Below are positions 33,749-42,071 of a DNA stretch of 64,000 nucleotides, one piece after another. A program made the translations under genes and the position numbers. The stretch spans positions 5,890,001-5,954,000 of the forward strand of contig NZ_QUMQ01000001.1 in assembly GCF_003387075.1 (NCBI RefSeq). Direction: 5' to 3'. Below the pieces are notes generated by a model, which was given only the letters and a program-made list of their open reading frames with translations, was not told the DNA's origin and made no database searches. The stretch is from Asanoa ferruginea. GTDB lineage: Bacteria > Actinomycetota > Actinomycetes > Mycobacteriales > Micromonosporaceae. Every line of letters begins with the position of its first letter. Position 1 is the first letter of the stretch.

Positions 33749-34768
33749 CTATGAACCGCCCGGCGTGGGCCCGGTCGGGCGGCCCCGCCGCCGCCGGCAC
33801 CGGGCGCGCGGGCCGCCCGCTGCCTGGCGAGGCCGGGGGCGTGCTGCCGGGCTGGGCGGACCCACCCACGCGACCGGCACCGGGCGTTTCCCGCTGGGCG
33901 GCGCCTGGGCCGGCAGGCGGGCCGCGCTCTTGCCCGGTGTGGCGAGCCAGCCCGCGTTGGCGGTGGCCAGGTCCGGGGTGGCGTCCACCGGATCCGGCAG
34001 GCGTCCGCGCGACGAGACCATCAGGGTGGCGAGGCCGACGGCCAGGGCGCGGACCCCGTAGCGCCGTGCGGCCGGGGTGAGGCGCACCTGGGGGACCCGC
34101 TCGACCAGGGCGCTGACGGCGACGAGCAGCGCGACGGCGACGATCGCGTCCAGCCAGTAGTGGTTGCCGGTGGTCACCACCACGGCCAGGGTGATCACCG
34201 GGTGGGCGAGCCAGAGCCAGCGGAACCGGCCCCGGGTGGCGGTCACCAGGGCGACGGCGACGGCGAGGGCCCAGCCGACGTGCAGCGACGGCATGGCGGC
34301 GTACTGGTTGCTCAGGGTGTCGGTATCCGGCGGGCCGTAGACGGCGGGCCCGAACAGCGTGCCGGTGTCGACCAGCCCGGTGCTGGAGACCAGCCGGGGC
34401 GGCGCGAGCGGGAACCAGATGTGGAACACCAGCGCGGCCGCGGTGACGCCGGCCAGGATCCGGCGGGTCCGGCGATAGAGCACCGGGCGGCGGACGTACA
34501 ACCAGATCAGGCAGGCGATGGTCGCCGGGAAATGGACGTAGGCGTAGTAGCAGTTGGCGGCGAGCACAAGATCGTGGTGGCCGGCCACCGCCTGCTGCGC
34601 GGCGAGTTCGCTGGGCAGGTGGAGCCAGCGCTCGAGATGCCACACGGTCGTCGCGTTGGCCATGGCCTGGTCGGCGTGACCCGCGACCAGCAGCCGGATC
34701 CATTTGTAGGCCAGGAAGAGAAAGGCGACCAGGAAGAACTCGCCTGTTACTGAACGCAGCCGAACCAT
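33749..34768 (-). CDS. PAP2 family membrane phosphatase / IPC-synthase-like protein
   Basis: A 339-aa membrane protein with about six helices. The last two phosphatase motifs are AAMPSLHVGWALA (motif 2, SxHV) and GNHYWLDAIVA (motif 3, with catalytic His and Asp), arranged as in inositol-phosphorylceramide-synthase-like PAP2 proteins. An Arg-rich/Pro-rich cytosolic tail of about 80 residues follows. The active site faces outward, and substrates in the family are lipid phosphates or phosphatidylinositol. The ATG at 34768 is used. It is divergent from the small protein at 34970. Confidence 0.82.
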   Translation of the reverse strand: MVRLRSVTGEFFLVAFLFLAYKWIRLLVAGHADQAMANATTVWHLERWLHLPSELAAQQAVAGHHDLVLAANCYYAYVHFPATIACLIWLYVRRPVLYRRTRRILAGVTAAALVFHIWFPLAPPRLVSSTGLVDTGTLFGPAVYGPPDTDTLSNQYAAMPSLHVGWALAVAVALVTATRGRFRWLWLAHPVITLAVVVTTGNHYWLDAIVAVALLVAVSALVERVPQVRLTPAARRYGVRALAVGLATLMVSSRGRLPDPVDATPDLATANAGWLATPGKSAARLPAQAPPSGKRPVPVAWVGPPSPAARPRPRQAAGGPRARCRRRRGRPTGPTPGGS

Positions 34769-34955
34769 CGCACACGCCCTCCCCCGAACGAGCGCTACTG
34801 AAGATCGGAATCATGCGCCAGATGAACAAGCGTTTACTAGAAGGTGAGCGCACTATCACATCGGCGGAACGAGGAGTCGTAGGTCACGGATCGGCGTCGG
34901 CGGAGGGTCCACGATGGACGTCCGGTGAGTTGGGGCCGCGTGACCGGGCGGCGCG

Positions 34956-34961
34956 TATCGT
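34956..34961 (+). promoter_or_regulatory. -10 element upstream of hypothetical gene
   Basis: TATCGT is 8 nt before the ATG at 34970, the same hexamer used before other leaderless genes in this window. It supports the chosen start and a leaderless transcript. Confidence 0.35.
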
Positions 34962-34969
34962 TGTCTCTG

Positions 34970-35413
34970 ATGACACCTGTCGAAGCCATGGGCCAGGCGG
35001 TCGCCTCGGTCGCTGCCGGACTTCGCAAAGACCGAGACGCGCTGTCGATCCTGCTGAGGATGACGCCCGACGAGGCGGTCGCCGTCGCCGGCGGCATGCT
35101 CGACCTTGTCAATCTGCTCGCCAAGATCGTCGCCGAACGCGAGGGCGGCACCGCCGCGGAGATGATCGAGGCGACGGCCGCCGGCCGGTCCGACGTGATC
35201 CAGCGGATGGCGGCCTTCGCGATCGAGGTCATCAATTCCGGCGGCGAACTACCCACGTCCGTCGACGCGGCGGAGGTCATCGTCGGCCTGGGCGCGATCG
35301 CCGGGCGGCTGACCGAGGTCGCCGCCGAGCAGGAGGGCGGCACACCCCTCGACGTACTCGCCAGAATCGGCTTAGGTGTGGCTCAGATGGAAGCGTTCGA
35401 GCCACCCGAATAG
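34970..35413 (+). CDS. hypothetical helical protein
   Basis: A 147-aa acidic, Ala-rich and probably all-helical protein with no signal peptide, membrane segment or recognised domain. Two segments resemble each other: VAEREGGTAAEMIEATAAGR and VAAEQEGGTPLDVLARIGLG, suggesting an internal duplication of roughly 65 residues. The ATG at 34970 is preferred because a -10 hexamer lies 8 nt upstream; an earlier GTG in frame is possible. It ends 20 bp before the GH3 gene, which has its own good ribosome site, so cotranscription is possible. I do not recognise its function. Confidence 0.65.
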   Translation: MTPVEAMGQAVASVAAGLRKDRDALSILLRMTPDEAVAVAGGMLDLVNLLAKIVAEREGGTAAEMIEATAAGRSDVIQRMAAFAIEVINSGGELPTSVDAAEVIVGLGAIAGRLTEVAAEQEGGTPLDVLARIGLGVAQMEAFEPPE

Positions 35414-35433
35414 TTGGTTGTGGAGGGCAGGGC

Positions 35434-37416
35434 ATGCGTCCAACCCGGCGGTCCCGCACCAAGCCCACTGCCCTCGTCGCCGCACTGCTGCTCGTCGCGC
35501 TGCTGCCCATCGCCGCCGCCGCGGCACCGGTCGACCCAACGCGTAGCGGTGGCGGCTCGAGCGAGAAGCCGGCCTACCTCGACGCCGGGCTGCCGGTCGA
35601 GCAGCGGGTGTCCGATCTGCTTCGCCGGATGACGCTGGCCGAGAAGGTCGGCCAGCTGACCCAGGCCGAACGGGCGGCGGTCACCGACAACCCCGAACTG
35701 ATCGCCGAGTCGCACCTCGGCTCGCTGCTGTCCGGCGGCGGGTCCGTGCCGACACCCAACACCCCGCAAGCGTGGCTGGAGATGGTCAACGGATTCCAGC
35801 GGCAGGCGCTGAGCACCCGGCTGGGCATCCCGCTCATCTACGGCATCGACGCCGTGCACGGGCACGGCAACGTCTACGGCGCCACGGTCTTTCCGCACAA
35901 CATCGGCCTCGGTGCCACCCGCGACCCGGGCCTGGTCCAGGAGATCGGGCGCGCCACCGCCGAAGAGCTCATCGCCACCGGCATACCGTGGAACTTCGCA
36001 CCGTGCCTCTGCGTGGCCCGCGACGAGCGGTGGGGCCGCACCTACGAGAGCTTCGGTGAAGATCCGGCGCTGGTGAGCCAGCTGGCCAGCTACATCGGTG
36101 GCCTCCAGAGCGCGGGCGTGCTCGCCACCGCCAAGCACTACGCCGGTGACGGCGACACCGAGTATGACCAGACGGGTGGTGGCAACAACTTGTCACCGGC
36201 CAACCAGGCGTTCGTCATCGACCAGGGCACCACGGTGACCAGCCGGGCCGACTTCGCCCGCATCGACCTGGCGCCCTTCCGCGAGGCCGTTGGTCGCTAC
36301 CACGTCGGCAGTGTGATGCCGTCCTATTCCAGTGTGGACTGGACCGAAGACGGCGTCGGCAACCCGGTCAGGATGCACGCGAATGCCGAGCTGCTGACCG
36401 GCGTACTCAAGAAGGACATGGGTTTCGAGGGCTTTGTCGTCTCCGACTGGGAGGGCGTCCAGCGGTTCGCCGACCCGGCCGAACCGACGAACAAGGGCCT
36501 GACCGCCTACAAGGTACGCACCGCGGCGAACGCCGGCATCGACATGTTCATGGTGCCCAACAACGCGAGCGAGTTCATCGACCTGCTGACCGCGGAGGTC
36601 GAGGCGGGCCGGGTCAGCATCGACCGGATCGACGACGCGGTCCGGCGCATCCTGCGGGCGAAGTTCGAGCTCGGCCTCTTCGAGAAGCCCTACGCCTCGC
36701 CCGACAACCTCGATCAGGTGGGCAGTGCCGAGCACCGGGCCCTGGCCCGCCGCGCCGTGGCCCAGTCGCAGGTGCTGCTGAAGAACTCGCGGCGGGCACT
36801 GCCACTGGCCGACGACGCGAGCCTCTACGTCGCGGGCCGCAACGCCGACGACATCGGCAACCAGGCCGGCGGCTGGACCATCCAGTGGCAGGGCGTCTCG
36901 GGCGACACCATCCCGGGCACCACGATCCTTTCGGGCATCCGCGAGGTCGCGCCGCGGGCGACCGTCACCTTCAGCGCCGACGCGTCAGCGCCGACCGACG
37001 GCGCCGACGTCGGCATCGTGGTGGTCGGCGAAACGCCTTACGCGGAAGGCTTCGGCGACGTCGGCGGCCCGGTGTGCACGTGGTGCTCGGCTCCGCAGCA
37101 CGAGGAGAAGTCGCTGTCGCTCCAGCCTTCCGACAAGGCGGTAGTCGACAAGGTCTGCGGCGAGATCGACACGTGCGTCGTGCTGGTCGTCTCCGGGCGC
37201 CCACAGGTGCTGACGGACCAACTGGGCGAGATGGATGCCCTGGTCGCCTCGTGGCTGCCCGGCAGCGAGGGCGCCGGGGTCGCCGATGTGCTCTTCGGCC
37301 GAAGCCCGTTCACCGGCAAACTCCCGATGACCTGGCCGCGCACCGAAGCCCAGATCCCGATCAACACCGGCGACCGCGACTACCGCCCGCTGTTCCCCTA
37401 CGGCTACGGCCTTTGA
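35434..37416 (+). CDS. secreted GH3 beta-glucosidase
   Basis: A 660-aa exported glycoside hydrolase. The signal peptide (Arg-rich start, then ALVAALLLVALLPIAAAAA) is cleaved near residue 31. The N-terminal TIM barrel includes LIYGIDAVHGHGNVYGATVF and AKHYAGDG, and the catalytic nucleophile Asp338 lies in FVVSDWEGV. The C-terminal alpha/beta sandwich includes GLFEKPYA, LLKNSRRALPL and GKLPMTWPR. The fibronectin-III tail of longer GH3 enzymes is missing. The family cuts beta-glucosides or beta-1,3-/1,4-oligosaccharides from the non-reducing end. GGAGGG lies 7 nt before the ATG. No sugar transporter is adjacent. Confidence 0.92.
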   Translation: MRPTRRSRTKPTALVAALLLVALLPIAAAAAPVDPTRSGGGSSEKPAYLDAGLPVEQRVSDLLRRMTLAEKVGQLTQAERAAVTDNPELIAESHLGSLLSGGGSVPTPNTPQAWLEMVNGFQRQALSTRLGIPLIYGIDAVHGHGNVYGATVFPHNIGLGATRDPGLVQEIGRATAEELIATGIPWNFAPCLCVARDERWGRTYESFGEDPALVSQLASYIGGLQSAGVLATAKHYAGDGDTEYDQTGGGNNLSPANQAFVIDQGTTVTSRADFARIDLAPFREAVGRYHVGSVMPSYSSVDWTEDGVGNPVRMHANAELLTGVLKKDMGFEGFVVSDWEGVQRFADPAEPTNKGLTAYKVRTAANAGIDMFMVPNNASEFIDLLTAEVEAGRVSIDRIDDAVRRILRAKFELGLFEKPYASPDNLDQVGSAEHRALARRAVAQSQVLLKNSRRALPLADDASLYVAGRNADDIGNQAGGWTIQWQGVSGDTIPGTTILSGIREVAPRATVTFSADASAPTDGADVGIVVVGETPYAEGFGDVGGPVCTWCSAPQHEEKSLSLQPSDKAVVDKVCGEIDTCVVLVVSGRPQVLTDQLGEMDALVASWLPGSEGAGVADVLFGRSPFTGKLPMTWPRTEAQIPINTGDRDYRPLFPYGYGL

Positions 37417-37547
37417 GGCTGGGTGCTCGCGCACGCTCGTTACCATCCCGGCTGTGGCCGACATCCAGCAGACTCACCGGCGGCTGGAGCCGCTACACGC
37501 GTTCTTGGCTCGCGGCCCTCAACCTCAACCTGCCTGAGGGGTACGCG

Positions 37548-37724
37548 ATGACGGCGGGCCGCCACCAACGTCAGGGCATCACGTCGATGCTCGACCGGGT
37601 TCCGGCGGAACCGAGCGATGGCCAGGTCGACCGCCGCACCCGCTACGGACACGTGGTGCTGGCCGCGACAACGGTGGCTGCGACGCTGGCGGCGGCCGGC
37701 TATCTGGTGTCCATCGACCAGTAG
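37548..37724 (+). CDS. small single-pass membrane protein
   Basis: A 58-aa reading frame with GAGGGG 6 nt before the ATG. The first 33 residues are polar, then HVVLAATTVAATLAAAGYLV forms one membrane helix near the C-terminus, giving a tail-anchored topology. It lies between the GH3 gene and a convergent lipoprotein gene. No homology is recognised, and codon use is the only further support. Confidence 0.4.
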   Translation: MTAGRHQRQGITSMLDRVPAEPSDGQVDRRTRYGHVVLAATTVAATLAAAGYLVSIDQ

Positions 37725-37730
37725 TAGATG

Positions 37731-38648
37731 TCAGCCGCCGCTGGCCATCTTCTCGATCTGGTCGAGAACGAGTTGGGGCCGGTCGAGGGGAATGTCGTGG
37801 GAGCTTCCCTCGGCGGTGACGAGTTCGCGGTCGGGCCCGGCCTTCGCGAACGCCGCGGCCGCGTCGCGCCACCGCTGTGCGTCTTCCGGTGAGCCGTCGA
37901 AGGGCGTCTTGGTGGAGACCATCACGATCGCCGGCACCGTCGTCGGCCAGGAGGCCGCGTGGTAGTCGTGGTGGGCGGGGCCGAAGTTGGCTGCCGTGGC
38001 GATGAGTTGCCGGTTCTGCTTGGTCGAGGGCTGCTTCTTCGCCTCCTCGATCTGCGGCGCGGTGGCGGCCACGAGGCGGGCGATTTCCTCATCAGTGAAG
38101 AACGGCGGCAGGTTGGCGTCGACGAGCACCGCGCCGGAGAGCAACTGCGGGTTCGCCTGTGCGAAGTAGGTGGCGACCTCGCCGGCCTGCGAGTGCGAGA
38201 CCAGGACCACCTTCTGCGTAACGCCGAGCTGGTGCAGACCGGCCTCCAGGTCGGAGACGGCGGAGTGGACATCCCACGGGCCGGCTACCTCATCGCTGTC
38301 GCCCAGACCGGCCCGGTCGTAGGTGATGATCATGGATCCGGTGTCCTGCGCGAGCCGTGGGACCAGCCCCTTCCAATAGGAGGAGTCCTCGCCGCCCCCG
38401 GCGTCCAGGACGATCGCGGGCTGGTGTCCAGGGGTGACGTGGAAGGCCAGCCGGCGCCCGTCAACGGTGATCATCTTCAAGATGGAAGCCGGCGGGCTGG
38501 CTGTTGCCGCGGCACTGGAGGATGCCGCCGCTGGGGCGGGGGTGGACGCCGGCGAGTTGCCGCAGGCGGCCAATCCGGCGCCGAGGGCCGCGGGCACGAC
38601 GAGCCCCAGCGCGATCGAGCGACGCCAGGACCTTGATTTTGCGGGCAT
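37731..38648 (-). CDS. alpha/beta-hydrolase lipoprotein
   Basis: A 305-aa exported lipoprotein: a basic N-terminus and hydrophobic stretch end in a lipobox (GLAAC-G, Cys29), followed by a Ser/Ala/Pro-rich linker. The hydrolase domain has the nucleophile in SHSQAG, an oxyanion region LDAGGGEDSSYW, the RAGLGDS element, and a final SSHDIP with the catalytic His. Lipid anchoring places it on the outer face of the membrane. Substrate is unknown; haloalkane-dehalogenase-like or esterase activity is typical of the fold. Confidence 0.85.
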   Translation of the reverse strand: MPAKSRSWRRSIALGLVVPAALGAGLAACGNSPASTPAPAAASSSAAATASPPASILKMITVDGRRLAFHVTPGHQPAIVLDAGGGEDSSYWKGLVPRLAQDTGSMIITYDRAGLGDSDEVAGPWDVHSAVSDLEAGLHQLGVTQKVVLVSHSQAGEVATYFAQANPQLLSGAVLVDANLPPFFTDEEIARLVAATAPQIEEAKKQPSTKQNRQLIATAANFGPAHHDYHAASWPTTVPAIVMVSTKTPFDGSPEDAQRWRDAAAAFAKAGPDRELVTAEGSSHDIPLDRPQLVLDQIEKMASGG

Positions 38649-38828
38649 GGAACTTCCCTTGGGAATCTTTGTCGGTGGTGCGGAACGAGATCAATCCTTG
38701 GCTTCGCCGGGCTCCGGCACGATCCCGCTGGCTGCAACCTTTGAGCGGCGGGGAGCAGCAAGGCGTTCGGGGGGTTGTCCCTACCCCCTGGTTGGCTAGT
38801 GTGGAGCGTCGAGCGATCGGAGCGGTCT

Positions 38829-39280
38829 GTGGAGGTGGCGCAGCCCTGCCGCTACTGCGGTGGCCCTGCGCCGGATCACGACCAGTGGCGGCGCGTGGTG
38901 CTGCACGAGCATCGTTCCCGCCCCGGTCCGAGGCCTGGGACATCGTCCGCTGCGCGCGCTGCCGGCGCCGCCAGCGCCGGGCGGCGGCCAGGTGGGTCGG
39001 CATCTTCGTGGCCGTGGTGGTCGCCTGCCTGGCCTACGCCAACTACGCGGTCTGGACGGGCTGGGCCGCGCTTCCGCCAGACGAGCGCGGCAACGGCGAC
39101 TGGCGGGTCCTGGCCGCCGCCATGGGCGGCCTGGGTTGCTGTTTCCTGGTCTTCGTGGCGCCGTTCGCCTATCTGCTGCGGGCCATCTGGCGCCATGTCT
39201 ACATCGTGCGCCGCAACGAGCAGGTCAGGTCCAGGAAGTGGGACGGCTGGAACTGGACCGAGCCGCCCAAGGAGGAGTAG
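38829..39280 (+). pseudogene. zinc-ribbon membrane protein with apparent frameshift
   Basis: The GTG at 38829 starts a frame reading VEVAQPCRYCGGPAPDHDQW, with one CxxC knuckle. From about 38915 the matching second knuckle (WDIVRCARCRRRQ) and two membrane helices (VGIFVAVVVACLAYANYAVW; FLVFVAPFAYLLRAIW) are in another frame. Restoring one C to the CCCC run near 38917-38920 joins them into a protein of about 150 residues with a CxxC-CxxC zinc ribbon and two helices. The split pair of knuckles is the main reason to propose a frameshift or a sequence error. The stop at 39280 is 4 bp before the next GTG. Confidence 0.5.
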
Positions 39281-39284
39281 CTAC

Positions 39285-40163
39285 GTGAACCTCAAGATCA
39301 TGAGTCTGCTGCCGGGGTTCCGCTATTCGTCGGTCGCCGCCCCGATACCGGCCGGTGCCGAGCGGCTGGCGGTCGACGTGGCACAGCAGATCCCGCGCCG
39401 GCCTGCGGGCGTCGTGCGGCGTCGCGGTCCGGCCTACGGTGCGGGGCTCCGGTCCGAGGTGCTGATGCCGGCGGCCGAAGGGCGCTACCCACTGGTGGTC
39501 TACCTGCCCGGCGGCGGTTTCGTCCGGGCGCCGACGGCCATGGCTCGCCGGGAGCGGGCGTTCATCGCCGCCGCCGGCTACGTCGTGGCGAGCGTCGGCT
39601 ATCGCACCGTCCGCGAGGGCGCCACCTACACCGACGGCCTCGCCGACATCCGGGCCGCCGTCGACGCACTCACCAGCCGCGCGGCCGAATACCGCATCGA
39701 CGCGGACCGGATCGCGGTGTGGGGCGAGTCGGCCGGCGGCTACCTCGCCTCGATGGCCGGGCTCACCGACTCACGCCTGCGGGCCGTGGTCGACCAGTTC
39801 GGCGCCTCCGACCTGTCCCGCGTCGCCGAGGGGTTCGACGCTGGCATGCGGGCGGCCGCCGCCGACCCGCGCCACCCGATCCGCCGCTACGGCGCCGTCG
39901 CCGCCAATCCGATCGACCTCGTCGCGACGGGTGCACCGGCGTTCCTGCTCATGCACGGCGACGACGACCGTGTCATCCCGCCCGACCAGACGCTGTCGCT
40001 GCACCACGCACTGAAGGCGGCCGGGGCCGACAGCACCCACTACGTCATCACCGGAGCCGGTCACGGCCGGCTGGCCCGCAGCAGCGCGCAGACCCGGTTC
40101 TGGACCTCGTTGCCGGTCATGACGACCGTCGCCGCGTTCCTCGACCACCACCTGCGGACCTGA
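39285..40163 (+). CDS. alpha/beta hydrolase (HSL/BD-FAE-type esterase)
   Basis: A 292-aa cytosolic esterase. The oxyanion loop is LPGGGFVR (the first His of HGGG is replaced by Pro), the nucleophile motif is WGESAGGY, and the acid and His are in GDDDRVIP and GAGHGRL. It belongs with acetyl-xylan-esterase/feruloyl-esterase-like BD-FAE hydrolases. The GTG start has GGAGG 10 nt upstream and directly follows the frameshifted zinc-ribbon gene. The 3' end overlaps the convergent DNA glycosylase gene by 47 bp. Confidence 0.85.
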   Translation: MNLKIMSLLPGFRYSSVAAPIPAGAERLAVDVAQQIPRRPAGVVRRRGPAYGAGLRSEVLMPAAEGRYPLVVYLPGGGFVRAPTAMARRERAFIAAAGYVVASVGYRTVREGATYTDGLADIRAAVDALTSRAAEYRIDADRIAVWGESAGGYLASMAGLTDSRLRAVVDQFGASDLSRVAEGFDAGMRAAAADPRHPIRRYGAVAANPIDLVATGAPAFLLMHGDDDRVIPPDQTLSLHHALKAAGADSTHYVITGAGHGRLARSSAQTRFWTSLPVMTTVAAFLDHHLRT

Positions 40164-40824
40164 CCCGCTCGCTGAGCTGGCGGAGGGCCCGTTCCTTGGC
40201 GTCGGAGATCTCGCCGGCGGGGGCGAGGGATCGCCAGAGCAGCGCGGCGGCGTAGCTGCGGTAAGGCGACCAGGCTGAGGCCCGTTCGGTCACCTCTGCC
40301 GGTGACGGAGTGGAAGACAGGCGCCACCGGGTGGCGATCGCCTGTGCCAGGCCGGGGTCGCTGGCAGGCAACACGTCGGGCCGTTTGAGTTGGCGCATCA
40401 GGAACATCTGCGCCGTCCATTGGCCGATCCCGCGGCCGGCGGTGAGCAGCGCGACGACCTGGTCGTCGGTCAGGTCGGCCAGGTCTTCCAGGTCGATCCG
40501 GCCGTCGGACTGGCGGGCGGCGAGGTCGAGGACGTATCCCGCCTTCGTGGCGGACAGCCCCAGTTGGCGCAGTTCGCCGATGCCGAGTGCGGTGATGTCG
40601 GCCGCGGTCGGGATGTGACCACAGCGGGCCGCGATCCGGTCGTAGATGGTGAAGGCGGCGATCGCCGATGTGCGCTGGCCGATGATGTGGATGAGCATCG
40701 CGGCGAACCTGCTGGAGCCGGTACGACCGCCGTCGTGCCAGACGAACGGGTCTTGCGGCCCGTACTCCGCCAGCAGGTCCCGGAAGACCGCTTCGCTGGC
40801 GGAAAGGGATCGGTAGGCCCGCAT
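40117..40824 (-). CDS. AlkA-like HhH-GPD DNA glycosylase
   Basis: A 235-aa DNA-3-methyladenine glycosylase II-like enzyme that removes alkylated purines. A first helix-hairpin-helix-like stretch is LGLSATKAGYVLDLA; the diagnostic HhH is LLTAGRGIGQWTAQM (126-140) and the catalytic Asp156 follows in DVLPASDPGL. The N-terminal AlkA beta-domain is absent, making it a minimal core. Its ATG shares one base with the stop of the EAL gene (TGATG), so translation is coupled to an operon with the EAL protein and a retron-type reverse transcriptase. It may be an ordinary repair enzyme or part of that retron cassette. Confidence 0.88.
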   Translation of the reverse strand: MRAYRSLSASEAVFRDLLAEYGPQDPFVWHDGGRTGSSRFAAMLIHIIGQRTSAIAAFTIYDRIAARCGHIPTAADITALGIGELRQLGLSATKAGYVLDLAARQSDGRIDLEDLADLTDDQVVALLTAGRGIGQWTAQMFLMRQLKRPDVLPASDPGLAQAIATRWRLSSTPSPAEVTERASAWSPYRSYAAALLWRSLAPAGEISDAKERALRQLSERVRSAGGGRGTRRRSS

Positions 40825-42071
40825 CAGGCACCGGCGCCGAGTCGGCGGAGCAGAGACCGCGCCGCGGCGACCACCCGGCGGCGGTCGTGGGTCACACCGA
40901 ACTCGAACTCGTCGGGGTGGCCGGGCGCGGCCCGCGCGAACATCGCGGATGCGGTGCCGGGGCTGAGGGTCAGGGTGGCAAAGTGGCCGTCGAGGGTCCG
41001 GTCATGGTCGCGGGCTCCTCGCACGCCGGCGGCGGGTGGGTCGGGCAGTCCCGGCCCGAGCGCCCCGGTGATCACCCCGCGCCCGGCGAACCGGGCCAGC
41101 CGGGCCTGGTCGACCGCAGTCAGCAGGCGCGGGTCGGGCAGCAGCAGGAGCGACAGCGCCGGGGCGGTCAGTTCCGCGGCCCGTTCGGCGAGGTGGCGGC
41201 TCAGCGCGGTGATGTAGGCCAGGTTCGCGCGGCTGATCGACCGACCCGCGAGGGCATCGAACGGTGTGGCGAGGTCGGCGATCGGCTCCGACCTGACGTT
41301 CAAGGTGGGTGCCGGTGCCCGACGGCCGGTGGGCAGCGGTCCCGGTCGTCCCAGGTAGCGGCCCTGTGCGAGGGTGGCTCCGGCGGAGCGGGCAAACTCG
41401 GCGTCGGCCGCCGTCTCGACGCCCTCGGCCAGGATCGTCGCGCCGGTGCGCTCGGCTTCCTCGTACGCGATATCCATGATCTGCATGACCATCGGTGTGG
41501 GTCCGCCCTGGGTGACGTATTGGTCCAGCTTGATCACGTCGGCCGCGAGGATGGGCAGCATCGACAGGGCGGAGGGGTTCGCGCCGAGATCGTCGATCGC
41601 GAGTCCGGTGACGTCGGGTCGCTGGTGATCGATCCCGGCGAGCAGGGAACGCGGGTCGCGCTCCAACGACCGCTCGGTCACCTCCAGCACCACCTGAAAC
41701 CGGGCGAAGGCCTCCTCGATGTCGGGCCACAGGTCGGGCGGGCAGTCGGAGCCGAGCGCCAGCGGCTCGATGTTGAGAAACAAGAGCTGGTCATAGGGGA
41801 GGTTGGCGGCCATCGCGGCGCGGCACGCGGCGGCGCGGGCCGCCCAGTCGAACTCGACGACCAGGTCGCTCCGGTAGGCGTGCCGCAGCAGCGTCGTGGC
41901 GTCGGTGAACGGCGAGCCGGCGGGCCCGCGGACCAGCGCCTCATAACCGACCGTGGTGTGGCTGGCCAGATGCACGATCGGCTGAAAAACGCTTTCGAGA
42001 CGCCGAGCTCGAAGGATCCGCGCGAACTCGTCGTCACGGTCGTCATCGGTGCTCGGTGACACATTTGTCAC
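40824..42071 (-). CDS. EAL-domain protein, predicted active c-di-GMP phosphodiesterase
   Basis: A 415-aa cytosolic protein. The EAL domain (about 18-255) keeps every residue used for metal binding and catalysis: Glu44 of EAL, Asn100, Glu130, Asp160-Asp161 (AIDDLG), Lys181, Glu216 (AEGVE) and Gln236, so c-di-GMP hydrolysis is predicted. The C-terminal ~150 residues (SISRANLAYITALSRHLAER, later PGHPDEFEFGVTHDRR) resemble the DICT sensory domain that accompanies some EAL proteins. There is no membrane segment. The GTG start overlaps the reverse transcriptase stop by 4 bp and no separate ribosome site is seen, so it is translationally coupled to that gene. Confidence 0.87.
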   Translation of the reverse strand: MTNVSPSTDDDRDDEFARILRARRLESVFQPIVHLASHTTVGYEALVRGPAGSPFTDATTLLRHAYRSDLVVEFDWAARAAACRAAMAANLPYDQLLFLNIEPLALGSDCPPDLWPDIEEAFARFQVVLEVTERSLERDPRSLLAGIDHQRPDVTGLAIDDLGANPSALSMLPILAADVIKLDQYVTQGGPTPMVMQIMDIAYEEAERTGATILAEGVETAADAEFARSAGATLAQGRYLGRPGPLPTGRRAPAPTLNVRSEPIADLATPFDALAGRSISRANLAYITALSRHLAERAAELTAPALSLLLLPDPRLLTAVDQARLARFAGRGVITGALGPGLPDPPAAGVRGARDHDRTLDGHFATLTLSPGTASAMFARAAPGHPDEFEFGVTHDRRRVVAAARSLLRRLGAGA

